In this document: positions 39,909 through 53,150 of the stretch, piece by piece
Position numbering within the stretch: position 1 is the first letter of the stretch
Layout: each line of letters opens with the position of its first letter
Assembly: GCF_954871325.1 (NCBI RefSeq)
Contig: NC_088777.1
Span: 42,323,366-42,387,365, forward strand
Reading direction: 5' to 3'
Length of the DNA stretch: 64,000 nucleotides
DNA from: Gordionus sp. m RMFG-2023
Lineage: Eukaryota; Nematomorpha; Gordioida; Chordodea; Parachordodidae
Program-made: the position numbers and the translations under genes
Notes under the pieces: generated by a model
Databases searched by the model: none
Told to the model about the DNA's origin: nothing
Seen by the model: only the letters and a program-made list of their open reading frames with translations

Positions 39909-41246
39909 ATCGTATTTCAAAAAGTATTGTGTAGCTTTCTATGGAACCGCACCTAAAATGAATAAATATTTTTTAAACTAAACCTTGAACAGATGGTCGC
40001 TTTACAAATCTTTTCATTTTCAACAGGTATGGCCTATGAAGACGTTTATTATATATTTATATCATGTATAAGAGTTATATCTATACAGGGTATTTTTTTA
40101 GAAAAATTATATAAATTTTTTTGCAAATTTAAAAAAAACTTTATTTTAAAATGTGGCATCATAGATTTTAAAGCGGAAATTGTCCTATTTAGGCTCCTTC
40201 ATAAACTTTGGTAAATTACCTATTACTAATATATGTAAGTTTGTAGTAAAAATTATTGTGGAAAACATTTAAGAACGGTAATCAAGATAGGGCAGTTGTA
40301 TCTTAATAGATTTGAAGTAAAAAGTTTGGACATGGCCTTATATTCAAGATCTACAAAGATAGACCCGTTACAGCCTGTTGTAAATATTTACATAAGGTGC
40401 CCAACCCGAATTTTTTTTTGCCCAACCTATTAAATTTTATGAAAAATCTACCCGAGTTAAATTTTTTGCACGATGTTTTGCCATTACATTTTTAATATAT
40501 ATAACGAATTCTTTCTCAATATCAATTAAGACTCTTATATCTTTCTTCTATTCCTTCCATTTTTTTAAAAAATAGCAGCGATTTAATTTTTTATAAATTT
40601 ACTATAATATCTAATTCTATAGAGTGGACAGCTCTAATACATAAAAATAACTTAGAATATTTTATAGAATTAATTAAATTCAAAATATTAGCATAAAATA
40701 TAAAAAATATATCAAAGTTTTAAATCCCGGGCTGACCTATTAAGATGTTACGGAAAATAAAGGATCGATGGAAGCCCTGAATGATTTTTAATCCTATAAC
40801 TGTCCGGCCTGCCGAATTATTTTTATATGCATATATATCCCATCAGGACAGGTTAGAAATATTTGCACTGTTTGACGGTATAATTTGTTTTAAATTAGTC
40901 CAGCCCGGTCCGTTGACCAGGCTTTGGAATGTGCAGAGCTTTGCAGACCTCTTTATATACAACATCTCGGTTCGGCATATTGAAGGGCCAAATTTATATC
41001 AACAATACAAACCTGTTCGAGTAGATAACAAAGGGTTATATGAGTGTGAAAAGTTAAGGCTAGGCTATTAAAAAACGTATTAATCATTAGTATTAATACA
41101 ACTTTAATATTTGCAGGAAAAAATAAATGACATCCGACGTGATGTATCATGATTCAAAATTATGAAATGAACTTTCATATATTAACCAAAGATCATATCT
41201 TTTTGCCATATTCCTCAAGTATTTTTTGTTTTATTATTTATTGATA
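39909..41246. other. Divergent intergenic region, caspase / CPPED1
   Basis: Both genes point away from this stretch, so it should hold both promoters. No clear core element can be picked out. About 40390-40640 looks like a worn hAT-type MITE (AGGTGCCCAACCC at left, GAGTGGACAGCTCTAAT at right). Open frames at 39993-40214, 40781-41071 and 40953-41150 match nothing I know and are not called. The last 80 bp before CPPED1 resemble the sequence before its paralogue at 54146. Confidence 0.45.
41165..41246 (+). promoter_or_regulatory. Conserved 5' flank shared by both CPPED1 copies
   Basis: The sequence before the ATG, including TTTTGCCATATTCCTCAAG and TATTATTTATTGATA, reappears at 54065-54145 with few changes. 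The surrounding non-coding DNA does not align. It is therefore either the retained promoter/5' UTR of the duplicated unit or a conserved regulatory block. No TATA box can be singled out. Confidence 0.45.
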
Positions 41247-44200
41247 ATGAAAAATCCAGAATGTAAATGGTTAGCTCCTTTTACTTTTATTCAAGCAGCA
41301 GACACACAATATGGAATGATGGATACCTTTAAAGTTATTTTTATTTATATAATGATTACTATATTATGATTTAAATAAAAATATTTTTATATTTAAATCA
41401 GTAACCTCACTTGCGAATAATTTGTGAATATATTTCTCTTTTTAAATCATTAATACTATTTTTAAATAATATTTGAAATGCATGTTATAACTGGATCATA
41501 AGAGTGTTTAAATTGTGTGATTATGATGCCTTGGTGAGTCAATCACAAATAATAAATTTCAATTAATATCATTTGAATTTTTGACTAAATACAAGGTTAT
41601 ATGTGTTTTATGTTTATATAATATAAATTGCAAATGCTCAATTTGTAAGCATTATAATTTTCAAATTGAAAGGGCCAAATTTTATGGAATATTTTTTAAA
41701 GAGCAAACAATGTTCTGACTAATACATTCAAATGATACTTTCTTTGTTTTTCTATATATATTTAGTCAATAATATAAGTTCTTTCTAACCCTTAACATAC
41801 CTTCACATAAAAATTACAAAGTGCTTTTGAAAGATTTCACTATTTTTTATATCTCTGTACATTGTATGAAGTCCAATTATTTATTTTTAATAAGGGAATC
41901 CTTTTATAAAATTATTTTTCCTTGATTAAATTTCAAGTTATAAAATGAAATTCATAAAAATTACAAGTATTATATTAACTTTTCTTAGAAAATATATAAA
42001 ATCATTTTAAAAAATGAAAATAATTGCATATTAGGTAAAAATATTAGTTTATTTGATAATATTATCAAAAAGGGATCATAAACTGATACTAATTTGAAGT
42101 TTAATATTATTCCTGCCAATTATTACATAGGAAGGAAATAATTAAGGCAATGCAAGAAATTGCTATCATTAATTATCAAACTCTGTCATCTTCCTGTTAA
42201 CAACCTAGGCCATCACTCTTATCATTGCTACTTCTTAAATGCCCACCATTCATGCCAGCAAGCAGTAAATTCAATTATTGCTGGAGCTCTCTGCTCCACC
42301 AATATTCCATGAATGTTGTTTCTTATAAGACTTAATTTCAGTCACAATATTAGGCTTGATGAAATGACACTCATTCCATGTAGCAAAGGAATCCCACTGG
42401 CCTAATATTTCATTATTGATATTTTTACACCATCCTTTGATTCTGATTCATTGGTTAGAGTGGAAATTATAATAATTAATAAATATAGTAACATTCCTAC
42501 TAGTCCCATTTGTTTCCAACACAATCGGTGCTTTCAGGTCAGCTACTTGATCAAAAAATTCACTTAATTTTGGGTGATCCTTAGGAAAGTTTTTACCTAT
42601 GGCAACAGATTTTATTTGAATATGTAGGTTACACTGTATATCAATCCGTGGTGCCATTATCTAGAGGCATCTTCTCACGTTTTCTTAAAACGTAGAATTT
42701 TAAATATATTTTATTTTAATATGATATATATTTATATTATTTTATAAATTGAAATCGTTTTTAAATAAAATATAAAAAAAATATGGATTATATATTATGA
42801 TATACATAATACTAAGCAAAAATCTTTATATCTTTTTATATATATAACTATTAAACCCATGGGTAAATATCATATTAAAATTTGAGGTGCTCTTTTCAAA
42901 GTTTTATTAAAAATATATTTGAAAACGATATATCAGGTTAATGAGCATGTCCTCAGTAATTCATTAGTATTCATTCATTGTAATTTTAACCCCTTAAAGT
43001 ACTTAGGAAAAGAAATTTGTCAAAACATACAAGCTAAATATTGCCTTTATATGTGTTCTTAATAATTTTTATTTCATATTTTGATTTTATTACAAATGAG
43101 AATTATTTTAGAAATTTTTTTTTATGTTGTTTCTAACAAAAGTTATTTTTTAAATTCATAAATTTTACATGGTGTATAACTTATAACAAGAAATATGAGT
43201 GTTGCTTAAGAGTTAATTGGAATCTATCATTTTAAATGCCAAATTTTAGACCCCCAACTTAGCTTAGATTTAAAAAAATGAGAGAAAAGAGTGAATTTGA
43301 GAAAACCTAAGTGAGCCAAAAATTAGGCATAAAATTATGTTATGGACTCAATCGTGGCATCTGCCAGGACTGGATATTTAAAAATTATTTTTGCTCAACT
43401 AATCGATTTTGAAATATCGACTAGTTGCCTTCTGGGTATGTAGATCTTGTATTTATATAATATAATCTTAATTTTTATAGCCAATTTTGCTTTTTTTTTA
43501 ACTGAAAAAAATCTAAACATTATTTATATTTTGCTGCTTGATTACTGTAGCGTCCTACCTCTACACAGATTTATACGACAGGAGATCGAATAAAAAATAT
43601 TATACTCTCTATTTAGTGTTGTTAAGCGGCTCAATTAAAAAAAAACGTTATTCCAATATTCGCCAAAAAATATTACGTAAGGCTGGAAATTTTGTTCATA
43701 TGCGGGAGAAAGGTTTGAACATCTATAATTAAATTTCAAGGCTTTATCTAAAATATTAGGTTCACTTTTTTTAAAAAAGTGAGCCGTTTAACAACATTAT
43801 ATCTGTCAAATTACTATGAAATATTTTTAAATAAAAACAATTTAAATTTTAGAGATACATAAGCTATGGAAAATTTATTTTACAGAGTTATATTATATAC
43901 CATAACTTTTATTTACAAAAAATTAACTAATTGTAAACTATGGACTAAACAGGGGACACTTTAAAAAAATTTCATATCTCATGACCTTAACAATATTTTG
44001 ATTCATTCAATTATTAGTATCACATATGGTTAAATATTTTTTTGTCTTTTTTTATTCCCATAAAAAATTAATCACCTCATTTAAAATGTGGCCGATGATT
44101 ATGGCCAAATGCGACTCGTTATATATTTTTTTTATTTAAAAACTGTTATTGTCAATTTTAAAAAATATGCCAATCTCCACCCGAATTTCAAGCCCAAAGT

Positions 44201-47200
44201 CCAGCCCATATTTAATATTTAAAAAAAATTACCAAGTCCAACCCAGTAAACAATACGCTTCAAAAAAATATCCAAGCTCATATCCAAAAATTTAATTTAT
44301 TGTATTCATTGAAAATAAAAGTCGTATCGCAAAAAAAATCTTAAGGAAAAAAAAGCATGCGGGTTTAAAATTTAGGTTATCGGAACTTGGATTATTAAGA
44401 TAGATTAAATTTTTCTTTTTTTCTTTTAGAAATTTAAATAATGATATTTATTGTCTATAAATATTATCCACGGTGTAAGATATTTGAAACAATTAATTTT
44501 AAATTGAAATTATTATGAAAAAAAATAACAAAATTTTAAAAATTGTAGAACCTGACCAAAAATTTTTCAAAAGAAGGGGTTTTTTTCTTCCAAATCCGGA
44601 TCGGGCTTAAAATTTCAAACTGATTTTTAGTGGAATTAAATTTAGGTTAATATATATCGTCGGGTATTATAGTGGTCTATATCAATTTTTTTAAAATTTT
44701 TTTCGGGAGAGAATTTAAAAAAAAAATATTTTCTAGTATTTTAGATAGAAGATCACACCATAATAATGCAAGTCAATATGTATATATTTTTTTATAAGAT
44801 CAGTTACCCGATTCGGTTGGCTAAAATAAAAGAATTTCGGATTTGGTATCGTTAAATTTTTTTGATCCGTTTAATAATATCGATTCTCGTTTTTTAAAAT
44901 TTGGTTTCAGATCGACTTAAAAATGTAGGTACCGTTAGATGAAAATTTTAATATTAATTTAAACTGGTTAATATTTTTAAAGGAAAATACTCCGGAGTAT
45001 AACTGGGACGAAGAGATCAAATTAACCGAAAAGGCGATAGAATTAGCCAACAATCTAACCCCAAAGCCAAAGTTTTTTATCGTGTGCGGTGATTTAGTCA
45101 ATGCATTTCCCGGTAATAAATTTTTTATTATATATCAACCTTTTTTTAGGTACTTTTTATATCTAATATAATATCATATATCGCAATGACACCACATAAT
45201 AATTCATAAAAATACATTTGCAATGAAAACCTTCCTTATCTTTTGACCCCATTTAGGTTGTTTCGCCCTTGGCCAAAATCTTATTAATATGCGTATGATT
45301 TATTCACTCTGTGATTATATTCATAAATAATGCATTTAATATTTTTTAATGCTTGGTTTGATATTGTTGTTATAATTTATTAACACCATTTAGTTAAATA
45401 ATTTTTGATAGCATAGAAGTCAAAGCCGACCAGCCCCAACATATCCATAGAAATTTTTTCTCGTAATTATTTTACCCGGTTTTATACAAGTTATTCAGCC
45501 CAAATATCTTTTTGCTAACCCAGGAGCCATGCCTCGGACCCCTCTGACCTCGAATTACTATCACATTTCTTTTATAGAATTTAATAAAATAAAAATATTT
45601 ATATTTAACGTTAAGCTTTCAATAACCTAAGCACTGCTCAACCCCCTTTCCCCTTTATATTTCTCAAAAATTAATATTATCCAGATTTTGATATATACCA
45701 GAGACCTGCGGATGTACCATTTGCACGACCCGGTCTTTTTTAAAATATATGGCCCGGCCCTGGTATTTTTTTAATAAAAAAATCAAGTCCTGCCCTGATA
45801 TATTTAAAAAATTTAAATACGGCCCGGCCCGTGTACCCAGGTCGAGCTTGCAGGTCTCTGAAATGAACCTTACTATTTCTCTTTTGATTCAAATATAAAT
45901 TTAGGCCAAAAACTGAAGTCTTCCCAAATATCTTCCTTCAAGCAAACCTTTAACAAATTAGATCCTAAAATTCCTCTGATCTGTGTATGCGGTAATCACG
46001 ATATAGGAAACTACCCTACCTCAAAAGACGTCCTCGATTATAGAAGAGATTTTGGAGACGATTATTTTTCATTTTGGGTCGACGGAGTCAAGTGCATTGT
46101 CCTCAATTCTCAATACTATTTCGATGATACTCATGTAATTAATGAATCAATATTTGAATATGATATTCATTATTTCTAATTTGTTTTCAGGTTTTGTTAA
46201 TATCTTATTCCATTCACTTCCTTTATTCCCTCTTCCTTTATATCCTTATTATCTTTTAAAATGATTCTGCATGTCCGTCCGCTTAATTAGTTTGCTCTTA
46301 TTCGATTGATATCTTTCCAAAAATGATTTAACACAAAATTGGATTAATTTCAACTTTATTTAAATCAGCAAATTATAATTTCGGATAAAAAAACATTTGA
46401 ATTTTTAAATAAAAAAATATATTAATGAATTTTAAATTTCGCTTCCCTTTTATAGGGAAACGCAGAAATACAGTTTCATAATGAACTTGCTAAATTTAAT
46501 TCTTACATCTAAAAATAAAATATCAAAAAAAATTATAATACAGTTTCACAATGAACTTGCTAAATTTAATTCTTATATCTAAAAATAAAATATTTAAAAA
46601 AATTAAAATACAGTTTCACAATGAACTGGCTAAATTTAATTATTATAATACACGCGAATACATGTATATCTACAAGCAACTATCATTATTATTTTCAAAA
46701 ATTATTAAATATGTCTTGTCGCCTTTCTTTCCCCAATAATTGACTTATTCATGACAATTTAGTGTGGGGGGGGGACTCACTACAACCCTTATTTCTTTTC
46801 TATTCATTTATTCCAAGAATATCATCACAGGCACCAATCTCAAATTATAAAATCTTTCAAAATAGCTCCTACCTCCTACTCCCCCTTTCCCATTTCTTTC
46901 AAAATCTCTTTAAAAAAATCCCCTAATTGTTTTGATTTTCACACTTTTCCACAGGCGTATATCGCTGAACACACTTTTACTCCATATTTTTTTCCAGTCA
47001 GAATAGTCTTCTGCGAAAATCTTATTCCACGGGGTATCGAACTTAAAACCCATTATCGTATCCAGGAATATCATAAATCAAAAAAGGACTCAGCATCCAA
47101 TTCAAATAAAAACCTACTTTCACATTGAAACCTCTAGATTTCCCTACTTTGTTCTTGTCGCTTTTTATTATATGTTCTCATTCTAGTTTAGGCACCTCTC

Positions 47201-50007
47201 TTTCTCCATTGTATGTACCATCTTTTATTCGTATCATTTTAATAATCTACCTAAATGATTCGTCTTTCTTCTTTACGTGGCCACACCATTATACTTTATA
47301 CATCTATTAACTAGCTTTTTACTACTTAGTACCATTTTTTTGTAAATGATGTTTTTTTTAAAAAGTTCCGCTTCTAAAATTGGGATAATACATTAAAAAA
47401 TAATAAGCTTTTTAAAAAAAAACATAAATTTTTTATTTTCATTGAAGGGTACATTAAAAAATAATAAGTTTTTCAAAAAAAAACATTAATTTTTTATTTT
47501 CATTGAAGGGAAGACCCCAAAAAAATTGTAATTTAAAAATATCTTATTATTTAAAAAAAAAATTATGATATGACTTTGAAAATAAACAAATAAACACCTA
47601 TTTAAACATCATAAAATATTTCTTGATATGATAAAAAAAAAGCGTTTGTAAATGATGCAAAACAATATCGATCTATAATCAATATTTTAAGAAACACTAC
47701 TTTTTTTGTTCATCTAAAATTTTCTCTTTTAGAAAAAAAAATGCTTAGGGTGTGTTTTTGTTCGACATACTAAACAGTCTAAAAAACAAAAGAAAAATTT
47801 TTCAAAAACGAGAAATAAATACGAATTCTATCGAATATTTAAAACCTGCCAAAATAGGGTGTCATTTCATAAGTAGCCTAAGTCGAACCAGCATACCTTT
47901 CATATTTTTATAAGATCTTATGGAAGCATCGAGTCGACAGACTGATATTAAATTGAGTTTATCTGAATTCTTAGATTAAGGAAAATATTTTATATTTCAG
48001 TCAATTTAAAAAAAATTAAATTATGTTGTGTTTTTATATTCTTCACCACGAAATTAATGCAGGCTAATGATTAGATTCTTTATTATAAAAACAAATAGGG
48101 GAAATGAAGTAGAATGCTTTTACTTTACCAAAATTAAATTAAGGTCAAAGAATATAGCAAGGAGCAAGATGATTGGTTAATATCTGAACTCGAGGACGGG
48201 AAAGAAAACAATGCTCAACACATTATAGCCTTCCAACATATCCCTTGGTTCTTATTCAAATCGGACGAAGAAATGATCTTTTACGATTACGGCGAAACTT
48301 CTCAGGGCTCGTTTAACCTCAAAAAAGAGTTGCGATTTAAAATGTTGGAACTTTTTAAATCTTATGGTAAGATTTCTTTTCATTTTTTTAAAATAATTTT
48401 TTTTTTTTAAATATATTATTATTATTTATGTAAATATTTTAAAAGTTAAGTAAAAAACGGGAATAAAACAACGGAAAAATTAAGCCTAACATAATTTTGA
48501 AGCACTTAGTTAAGTTTGTTTTTATTTTTTAAGTAAGCATAATTTTAAAAAATGAGCGGATTTATATAATTAGAAATTATCAATTAAATATTGGAAAGAT
48601 TATATTTAAAATAAAATGATTGTGCTGATAAATATAATTTTTGAATAAAATATTGTAATACAGCAAAATCTGAATAAAATATTGTAATACAGCAAAATCG
48701 AGCGACCAAATTAGTCGACTAGCGCCAATATTTTTTATTTTCGGTAGAATATTTTACTTGGCTAGGCTAGGCATATCTTTATTTTGATAATATAACCTAT
48801 TCCATAAAAAAAAATTATAAATTATTTTCAAAATATTTTTGAATCTTATGATTTTACTATCTTTATAGATATTTTTTTACTTTTCTGTTTATATATATAT
48901 CAGAGAACTTGCAGGCCACGCAGGCCCGACCCGTTTTATAAATATAGCTGAGCCTGGCTTTAATTAAGCGTCATTCTTATCTATAAAAATTAAAAATAAA
49001 TAAAATATATTTAAAAATTGTGTATCATAAAACAATATAACATTTATTCACTTATCCTATTTCCATTTCGATCCTTAAAAAATATTTAATTATTCAAATT
49101 AATCAATGTAATATTCAATCAAATTAAAGACAACAAAGATAACTCAATGTTTAAAATAATATACACTTTTTGAGGGAAAAATTTATTATAGATAAGTTTC
49201 TCCTTTTCTCTGTCACAAATTCAGGAAATTACGTATGTTGTATGGGAGAGAGCAAAAAATGACTGATACTTATATAATAGACTATATTAAATTACAAGAG
49301 GGAGGGAATTACCATCGACCAGTTGAATTGAAAAACACTTCTTTTACGATAAATGAGGTGATAAGATAATTTGATATATGGATTTCATATTCGCTGAAAA
49401 ACAATCCATACGAAATGGTATATTTTAATTAAAAACCAAGGCCGTCGAAAAATTTAAAAACCCTGGCCAAAAATCCGGGCTTAGCCGAAAATTTTTTTTT
49501 TCAAATGGGAGGCCGTGCAAATGGTACCTCTGCAAATCTCTGATATATAGATAAAAGTAAAATGGTATAGTTATATTTTTTAATAGAATCCTTTATATTA
49601 TTAAAAGCTAAAACAGGGCATTTAAATGACGCTACATTTAAGTACTTAGTTTGGTCCCTCAGAGTCGGAGTTTATTCTTCGACCAAAAACTCAACTTGAG
49701 TACTGTTTTTAGTTAACTAAATTTAGTCATTTAACAATACCAGTTTTATATATTTTTTACAATATGTTTTACCCTAATTATAAAAAAAATTAAAGGGGTA
49801 ACCAAAATATTTTGTGGACATTACCATAGAAATGCTGGCGGTTTTTATCAAGATACGCTGGAAGTCGTTACCACGTCTGCTATTGGTTGTCAGCTGGGCA
49901 ACGACAAATCAGGGTTTCGTCTGGTCAAAGTTTATTCTGACCAAATAACTCATAAATACCTCTCCTTCGATTCATTCGATTCTAAAGACCCATTCCTACA
50001 ATTATAG
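41247..50007 (+). CDS. CPPED1: CPPED1-type calcineurin-like phosphoesterase, 5 exons
   Basis: The exons are 41247-41333, 44983-45112, 45905-46134, 48144-48366 and 49796-50007. They join in phase to 293 codons, against about 314 in human CPPED1. The family is a metal-dependent serine/threonine protein phosphatase; the human enzyme has been reported to dephosphorylate AKT1. The metal-ligand motifs of the metallophosphoesterase fold are all present: AADTQYG (exon 1), CGDLVNA (exon 2), CGNHDIGN (exon 3), FQHIPW (exon 4) and [10 protein letters not shown] (exon 5). Other family blocks are [21 protein letters not shown] and SAIGCQLG. There is no signal peptide or membrane span, so a cytosolic location is inferred. 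The four introns are 3649, 792, 2009 and 1429 bp. Three of the four acceptors are AAG. A diverged tandem copy starts at 54146. The gene looks complete and functional. Confidence 0.93.
42448..42657 (-). other. Unrecognised 69-codon open frame in CPPED1 intron 1
   Basis: The frame starts [20 protein letters not shown] and has ordinary amino-acid composition, unlike the low-complexity frames around it. The adjoining minus-strand sequence down to about 42180 also has coding-like stretches in shifting frames ([12 protein letters not shown]). I do not recognise a family. It may be a decayed transposon protein or a retrocopy. Confidence 0.25.
43615..43792. mobile_element. Small TIR element, GTTAAACG-type family
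   Basis: AGTGTTGTTAAGCGGCTC at left pairs with GAGCCGTTTAACAACATT at right. The interior has GAGAAAGGTTTGAACATCTA, related to the copies at 5028 and 35700. It is non-coding and lies within CPPED1 intron 1. Confidence 0.5.
45699..45860. mobile_element. hAT-type MITE, CAGAGACCTGC family (copy 2)
   Basis: It runs from CAGAGACCTGCGG to GCAGGTCTCTG within CPPED1 intron 2. The interior has repeated GGCCCGGCCC patches in otherwise A+T-rich DNA. The flanking octamers ATATATAC and AAATGAAC match only partly, so the target duplication has decayed. Confidence 0.65.
46466..46650. repeat. Tandem repeat, 70 bp x 2.6
   Basis: The core CAGTTTCAYAATGAACTTGC starts at 46471, 46541 and 46611. The units differ at a few sites. 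The repeat lies in CPPED1 intron 3. A short frame ([11 protein letters not shown]) runs through each unit, but CPPED1 joins exon 3 directly to 48144 with good homology, so this is not needed as an exon. Confidence 0.8.
47120..47310 (-). mobile_element. Worn LINE reverse-transcriptase tail in CPPED1 intron 3
   Basis: The minus-strand text contains a [12 protein letters not shown] segment followed by a basic stretch. This pattern occurs near the end of non-LTR retrotransposon ORF2. The frame is broken and short. The plus-strand open frame 47125-47310 is its antisense. The family cannot be assigned. Confidence 0.3.
47391..47512. repeat. Tandem repeat, 61 bp x 2
   Basis: Two near-identical units run from CATTAAAAAATAATAAG to TTTTCATTGAAGGG. 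They lie in CPPED1 intron 3 and are non-coding. Confidence 0.8.
48642..48699. repeat. Tandem duplication, 29 bp x 2
   Basis: TGAATAAAATATTGTAATACAGCAAAATC is repeated exactly within CPPED1 intron 4. Confidence 0.85.
48901..49542. mobile_element. hAT-type MITE, CAGAGACCTGC family (copy 3)
   Basis: The left end CAGAGAACTTGCAGG and right end TGCAAATCTCTG are flanked by ATATATAT and ATATATAG, an 8-bp target duplication with one mismatch in low-complexity DNA. At 642 bp this is the longest copy and may retain more of the parental element, though no transposase motif is visible. It lies in CPPED1 intron 4. Confidence 0.65.
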
Positions 50008-50030
50008 ATTTTTTTGTTGGAAATTTAGTG

Positions 50031-50390
50031 ATTGTACTGCGGAATTTGTAATTTTAATCAGGCCATCATTTTTTATTTATTGCTAAACAAAGTTTTTAAT
50101 ATTTCAAAAAATTAAATATAATTCTTTTATTATAATTTTTGAATAAAAATACCTTTAATTTAATAGGGGTTATTTTTAAATGAATAGCTGCCCGCATATT
50201 GTATATATGAAAGATTGTACCCCGGAATTTATAATTTTAATCAGGCCATCATTTTTTATTTATTGATAAACAAAGTTTTTAACATTTCAAAAAATTAAAT
50301 ATAATTCTTTTATTATAATTTTTGAATAAAAATACCTTTAATTTAATAGGGGTTATTAAATGAATAGCTGCCCGCATATTGTATATTTTG
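50031..50390. repeat. Tandem duplication, 183 bp x 2, at the CPPED1 3' end
   Basis: The unit begins near GGAATTTRTAATTTTAATCAGG (50041 and 50224) and ends near GCCCGCATATTGTATAT. The two units differ at only a few sites. Each contains an AATAAA (50142-50147 and 50325-50330), so the CPPED1 polyadenylation signal was probably duplicated along with it. Confidence 0.85.
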
Positions 50391-51699
50391 TACGAATTGT
50401 TCACATTCCAATTCTAATTTTTATTTATACCTTTTGTATTTTATTTAGTCTTATAATGTATTTCAAAATTTTAGCTTCTAATATCAGTATTATTATTTAT
50501 AATGATCATTAGAAATAGAAATATTTAATTTAGATAAATTTTTCATCTAAAGAAAATATTTCCTCCTAAACGTTAATTTTTAAAACAATCAAATTATTTT
50601 ATAATATATTTATATAATATTTTTCGAAACATAAGAACATTTGAGTGGTGACGTATAAAATTTACCTCTCAATTTTTTTTAAATATTTCTTTTCCATGTA
50701 TAATTTTTTTGCTTAATATTCAAATCTTATATTACTTCTATATACCAAAATATTTGTATAGCAATGATCCTTCATTGGAGTTTGCATAATAGTTCAATTC
50801 ATTTGGTTTGCATATCCATTTATATTTTTAGATTAATTTTGAATAATTAGAAAAATTGACTAGTTAGATTATTAATCTAATATATTATATATTTTTTTAA
50901 AAATATTTATAGAAATATTATTTATATATTTTTTCAAAGATTCAATGTGATATTAAGTTAAAATCATCGTATAACAAAAATTATATTGAAATAAAAGTTA
51001 TTTTTATTAACTACTAGTATTATTAACTACTAGTATTATTAATATTTGTTTTTTATATGTCATCAGTTTTATTAAAGTTATTTTTCCTCTAAAGGGTATC
51101 TTCGCTCTCACAACAGGAGCTCTCCAAAGTCTAGGCTAGTAAGTTGTAGAACTTTTCCCATCTTTGCTCAACTTTAGGCCTTTCTCTAGGCCCCTTAACA
51201 CTTATTTACAACATTTTTATTTCCCAACCCACGACTTGAGATGGACATTCACCATCGATATATGTGTAAAAGATCAGTGAGACAGTGCCAGAGTTGCTAG
51301 ATTCATTCAAACAAAAAGCGAGAGAATTTAATTATAATTCAAAATTTTTTTAAAAATAATTTTTCTTTTCGGTGATTATTTCTTTATTTAAATGAATATA
51401 TCTAATTCGCAACAGTAAAATAAAGGATGTATTATTTTTTATTTTAAAATTATTAGATATTTTTTAAAAGATCATTCATATTTTTATTCATATATTTCAG
51501 AAGATTTTATGCTATTAATTCAATTTTTATTTTTTGTTAAATATTCCTAAATCTTTACAAGTATAGTTAAAATTATGTTTGATCATTAATTTCGCTTTGA
51601 AAGCTGATAAAGATAACTGATTACGATCTTTCCGAATGGCCAATACATTTTTAAAATAATTTTAATATTCAATTGGGATTTTTGGGGATAAAAAAAATA

Positions 51700-53150
51700 T
51701 AAGATTTAATAGCTAGAAAATTTTATTAAGTCTTTCGATACATGGTATTAATGAAGACCATTTTGTTGAAACAATTCTTAAATGTCTGGGCCAATCAATA
51801 TCCTGAGTATCCATAATTTATTTCAAAACAGATACCCTGGTGAATCTTCTGAATTCGGCATAACATTTTATACCAATTATGTCTATTTCTATTGATAACG
51901 AAGCATGCCCCTTTATTCCTGCATGTGAATTATATTGCACAGGAAACCAACGGGGATATTATTTTCATTCAAAACTAATTATCTATTTCTATTGTTAATG
52001 AAGCATGCCCCTTTATTCCTGCATGTGAATTATATTGCACAGGAAACCAACGGGGATATTATTTTCATTCAAAACTAATAATTCACTTTGCTTTTTCCCA
52101 AAATCCACATTTGCGTTATTGGCCGAAAAAGCTTTTACATTTGATAGTAAAATGAAAGGTTACAATTTTCAATGCTCTGCACAAGAATAGACGCGATATC
52201 GTTCGATTTATCCGATCCGATGAAATTTTTTAGAAGTTTCTTGAAACATCTCCCTTCTATTAAAATAGCGCAGCATTATTGGGAATGTTTTAATATTTCC
52301 ATTATTTGATGATAAATTGCTTGCTACTAAAATAACATTTTATATAGATTGATTTCTAAAAATTATATAAAATATTTGCTTCACATTTTCGTAAAAATTA
52401 TCAGAATCAGAGTAAGTAATTATATGATTTATCATATAAAAAAACTTGAGAGAATATTTTTTAGTAAACTTGAAGCGTAAATCAATAGACGGCGAGTTTT
52501 AGCATAAACAGAAATATAAATCGGGAGATTATGTCAAAAGCGGAAGATCAGGCAACTCTAATCATGTCCCTTCAATTGGTTTTAAGGTGTCTATATTTAT
52601 GGGAGCCAAATCATGAAAAATTTCTGACCATATCTATGGTAGTCAGCATTGCCTTAAGTATTAAACATATCATCTAAAAAAATTGTTTTTTTATAATAAA
52701 TGGTGAATGGCATGATTTTATTCTAACGCTCATTTAATTTAAATAAGTTCAAATATTTTTTTAAAATTTAAGATAATCTGTTTCCTTAATGTTTTTAAAT
52801 AACGTTTTCCTATCTGACTAGTCTCTATATTACTCTCATATGGTTTATATTTTATTACTTTTTGATGTGTGCATTATACTTCTTGAAGATCACATATAAT
52901 TTCCATCATATTACACTAGTTATTTATAGAAAGACCTTGGGTAAGGCTTAAGCAGAATGAAATATTTACAAATGAACTAGCATATTTGAAGAAATTACTC
53001 GAATGATGTAGTAGAAGCTTTAGAACAGAAACAGAGTCTATTCTGAAAATCTCTTCTTTACCAATAATTGGTGGAAAATTAGGATAATGATTGCCCAATA
53101 AATTTTTGAGATAAAAGGTGATAACACATTAATTATTTCCAATAAACTTT
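51700..53150 (-). mobile_element. Worn hAT-type transposase remnant
   Basis: Minus-strand pieces read VNISFCLSLTQGLSINN (near 52920-52990), recalling the hAT-type block 'LSLSHGQAxVERGFS'. Others read KKLLKNFIGSDKSNDIASIL (near 52180-52260) and DIDWPRHLRIVSTKWSSL (near 51740-51810). The order is the reverse of what a single intact gene would give, and the frame is broken repeatedly. No terminal repeats were found. Identification is weak. Confidence 0.28.
51882..52081. repeat. Tandem duplication, 100 bp x 2
   Basis: The unit includes AAGCATGCCCCTTTATTCC (51901 and 52001) and GGAAACCAACGGGGATATT. The copies are nearly identical, so the duplication is recent. Confidence 0.85.

Noticed and set aside
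40781-41150. Overlapping open frames on both strands
   Set aside because: They lie in worn repeat sequence between divergent genes and neither resembles a known protein.
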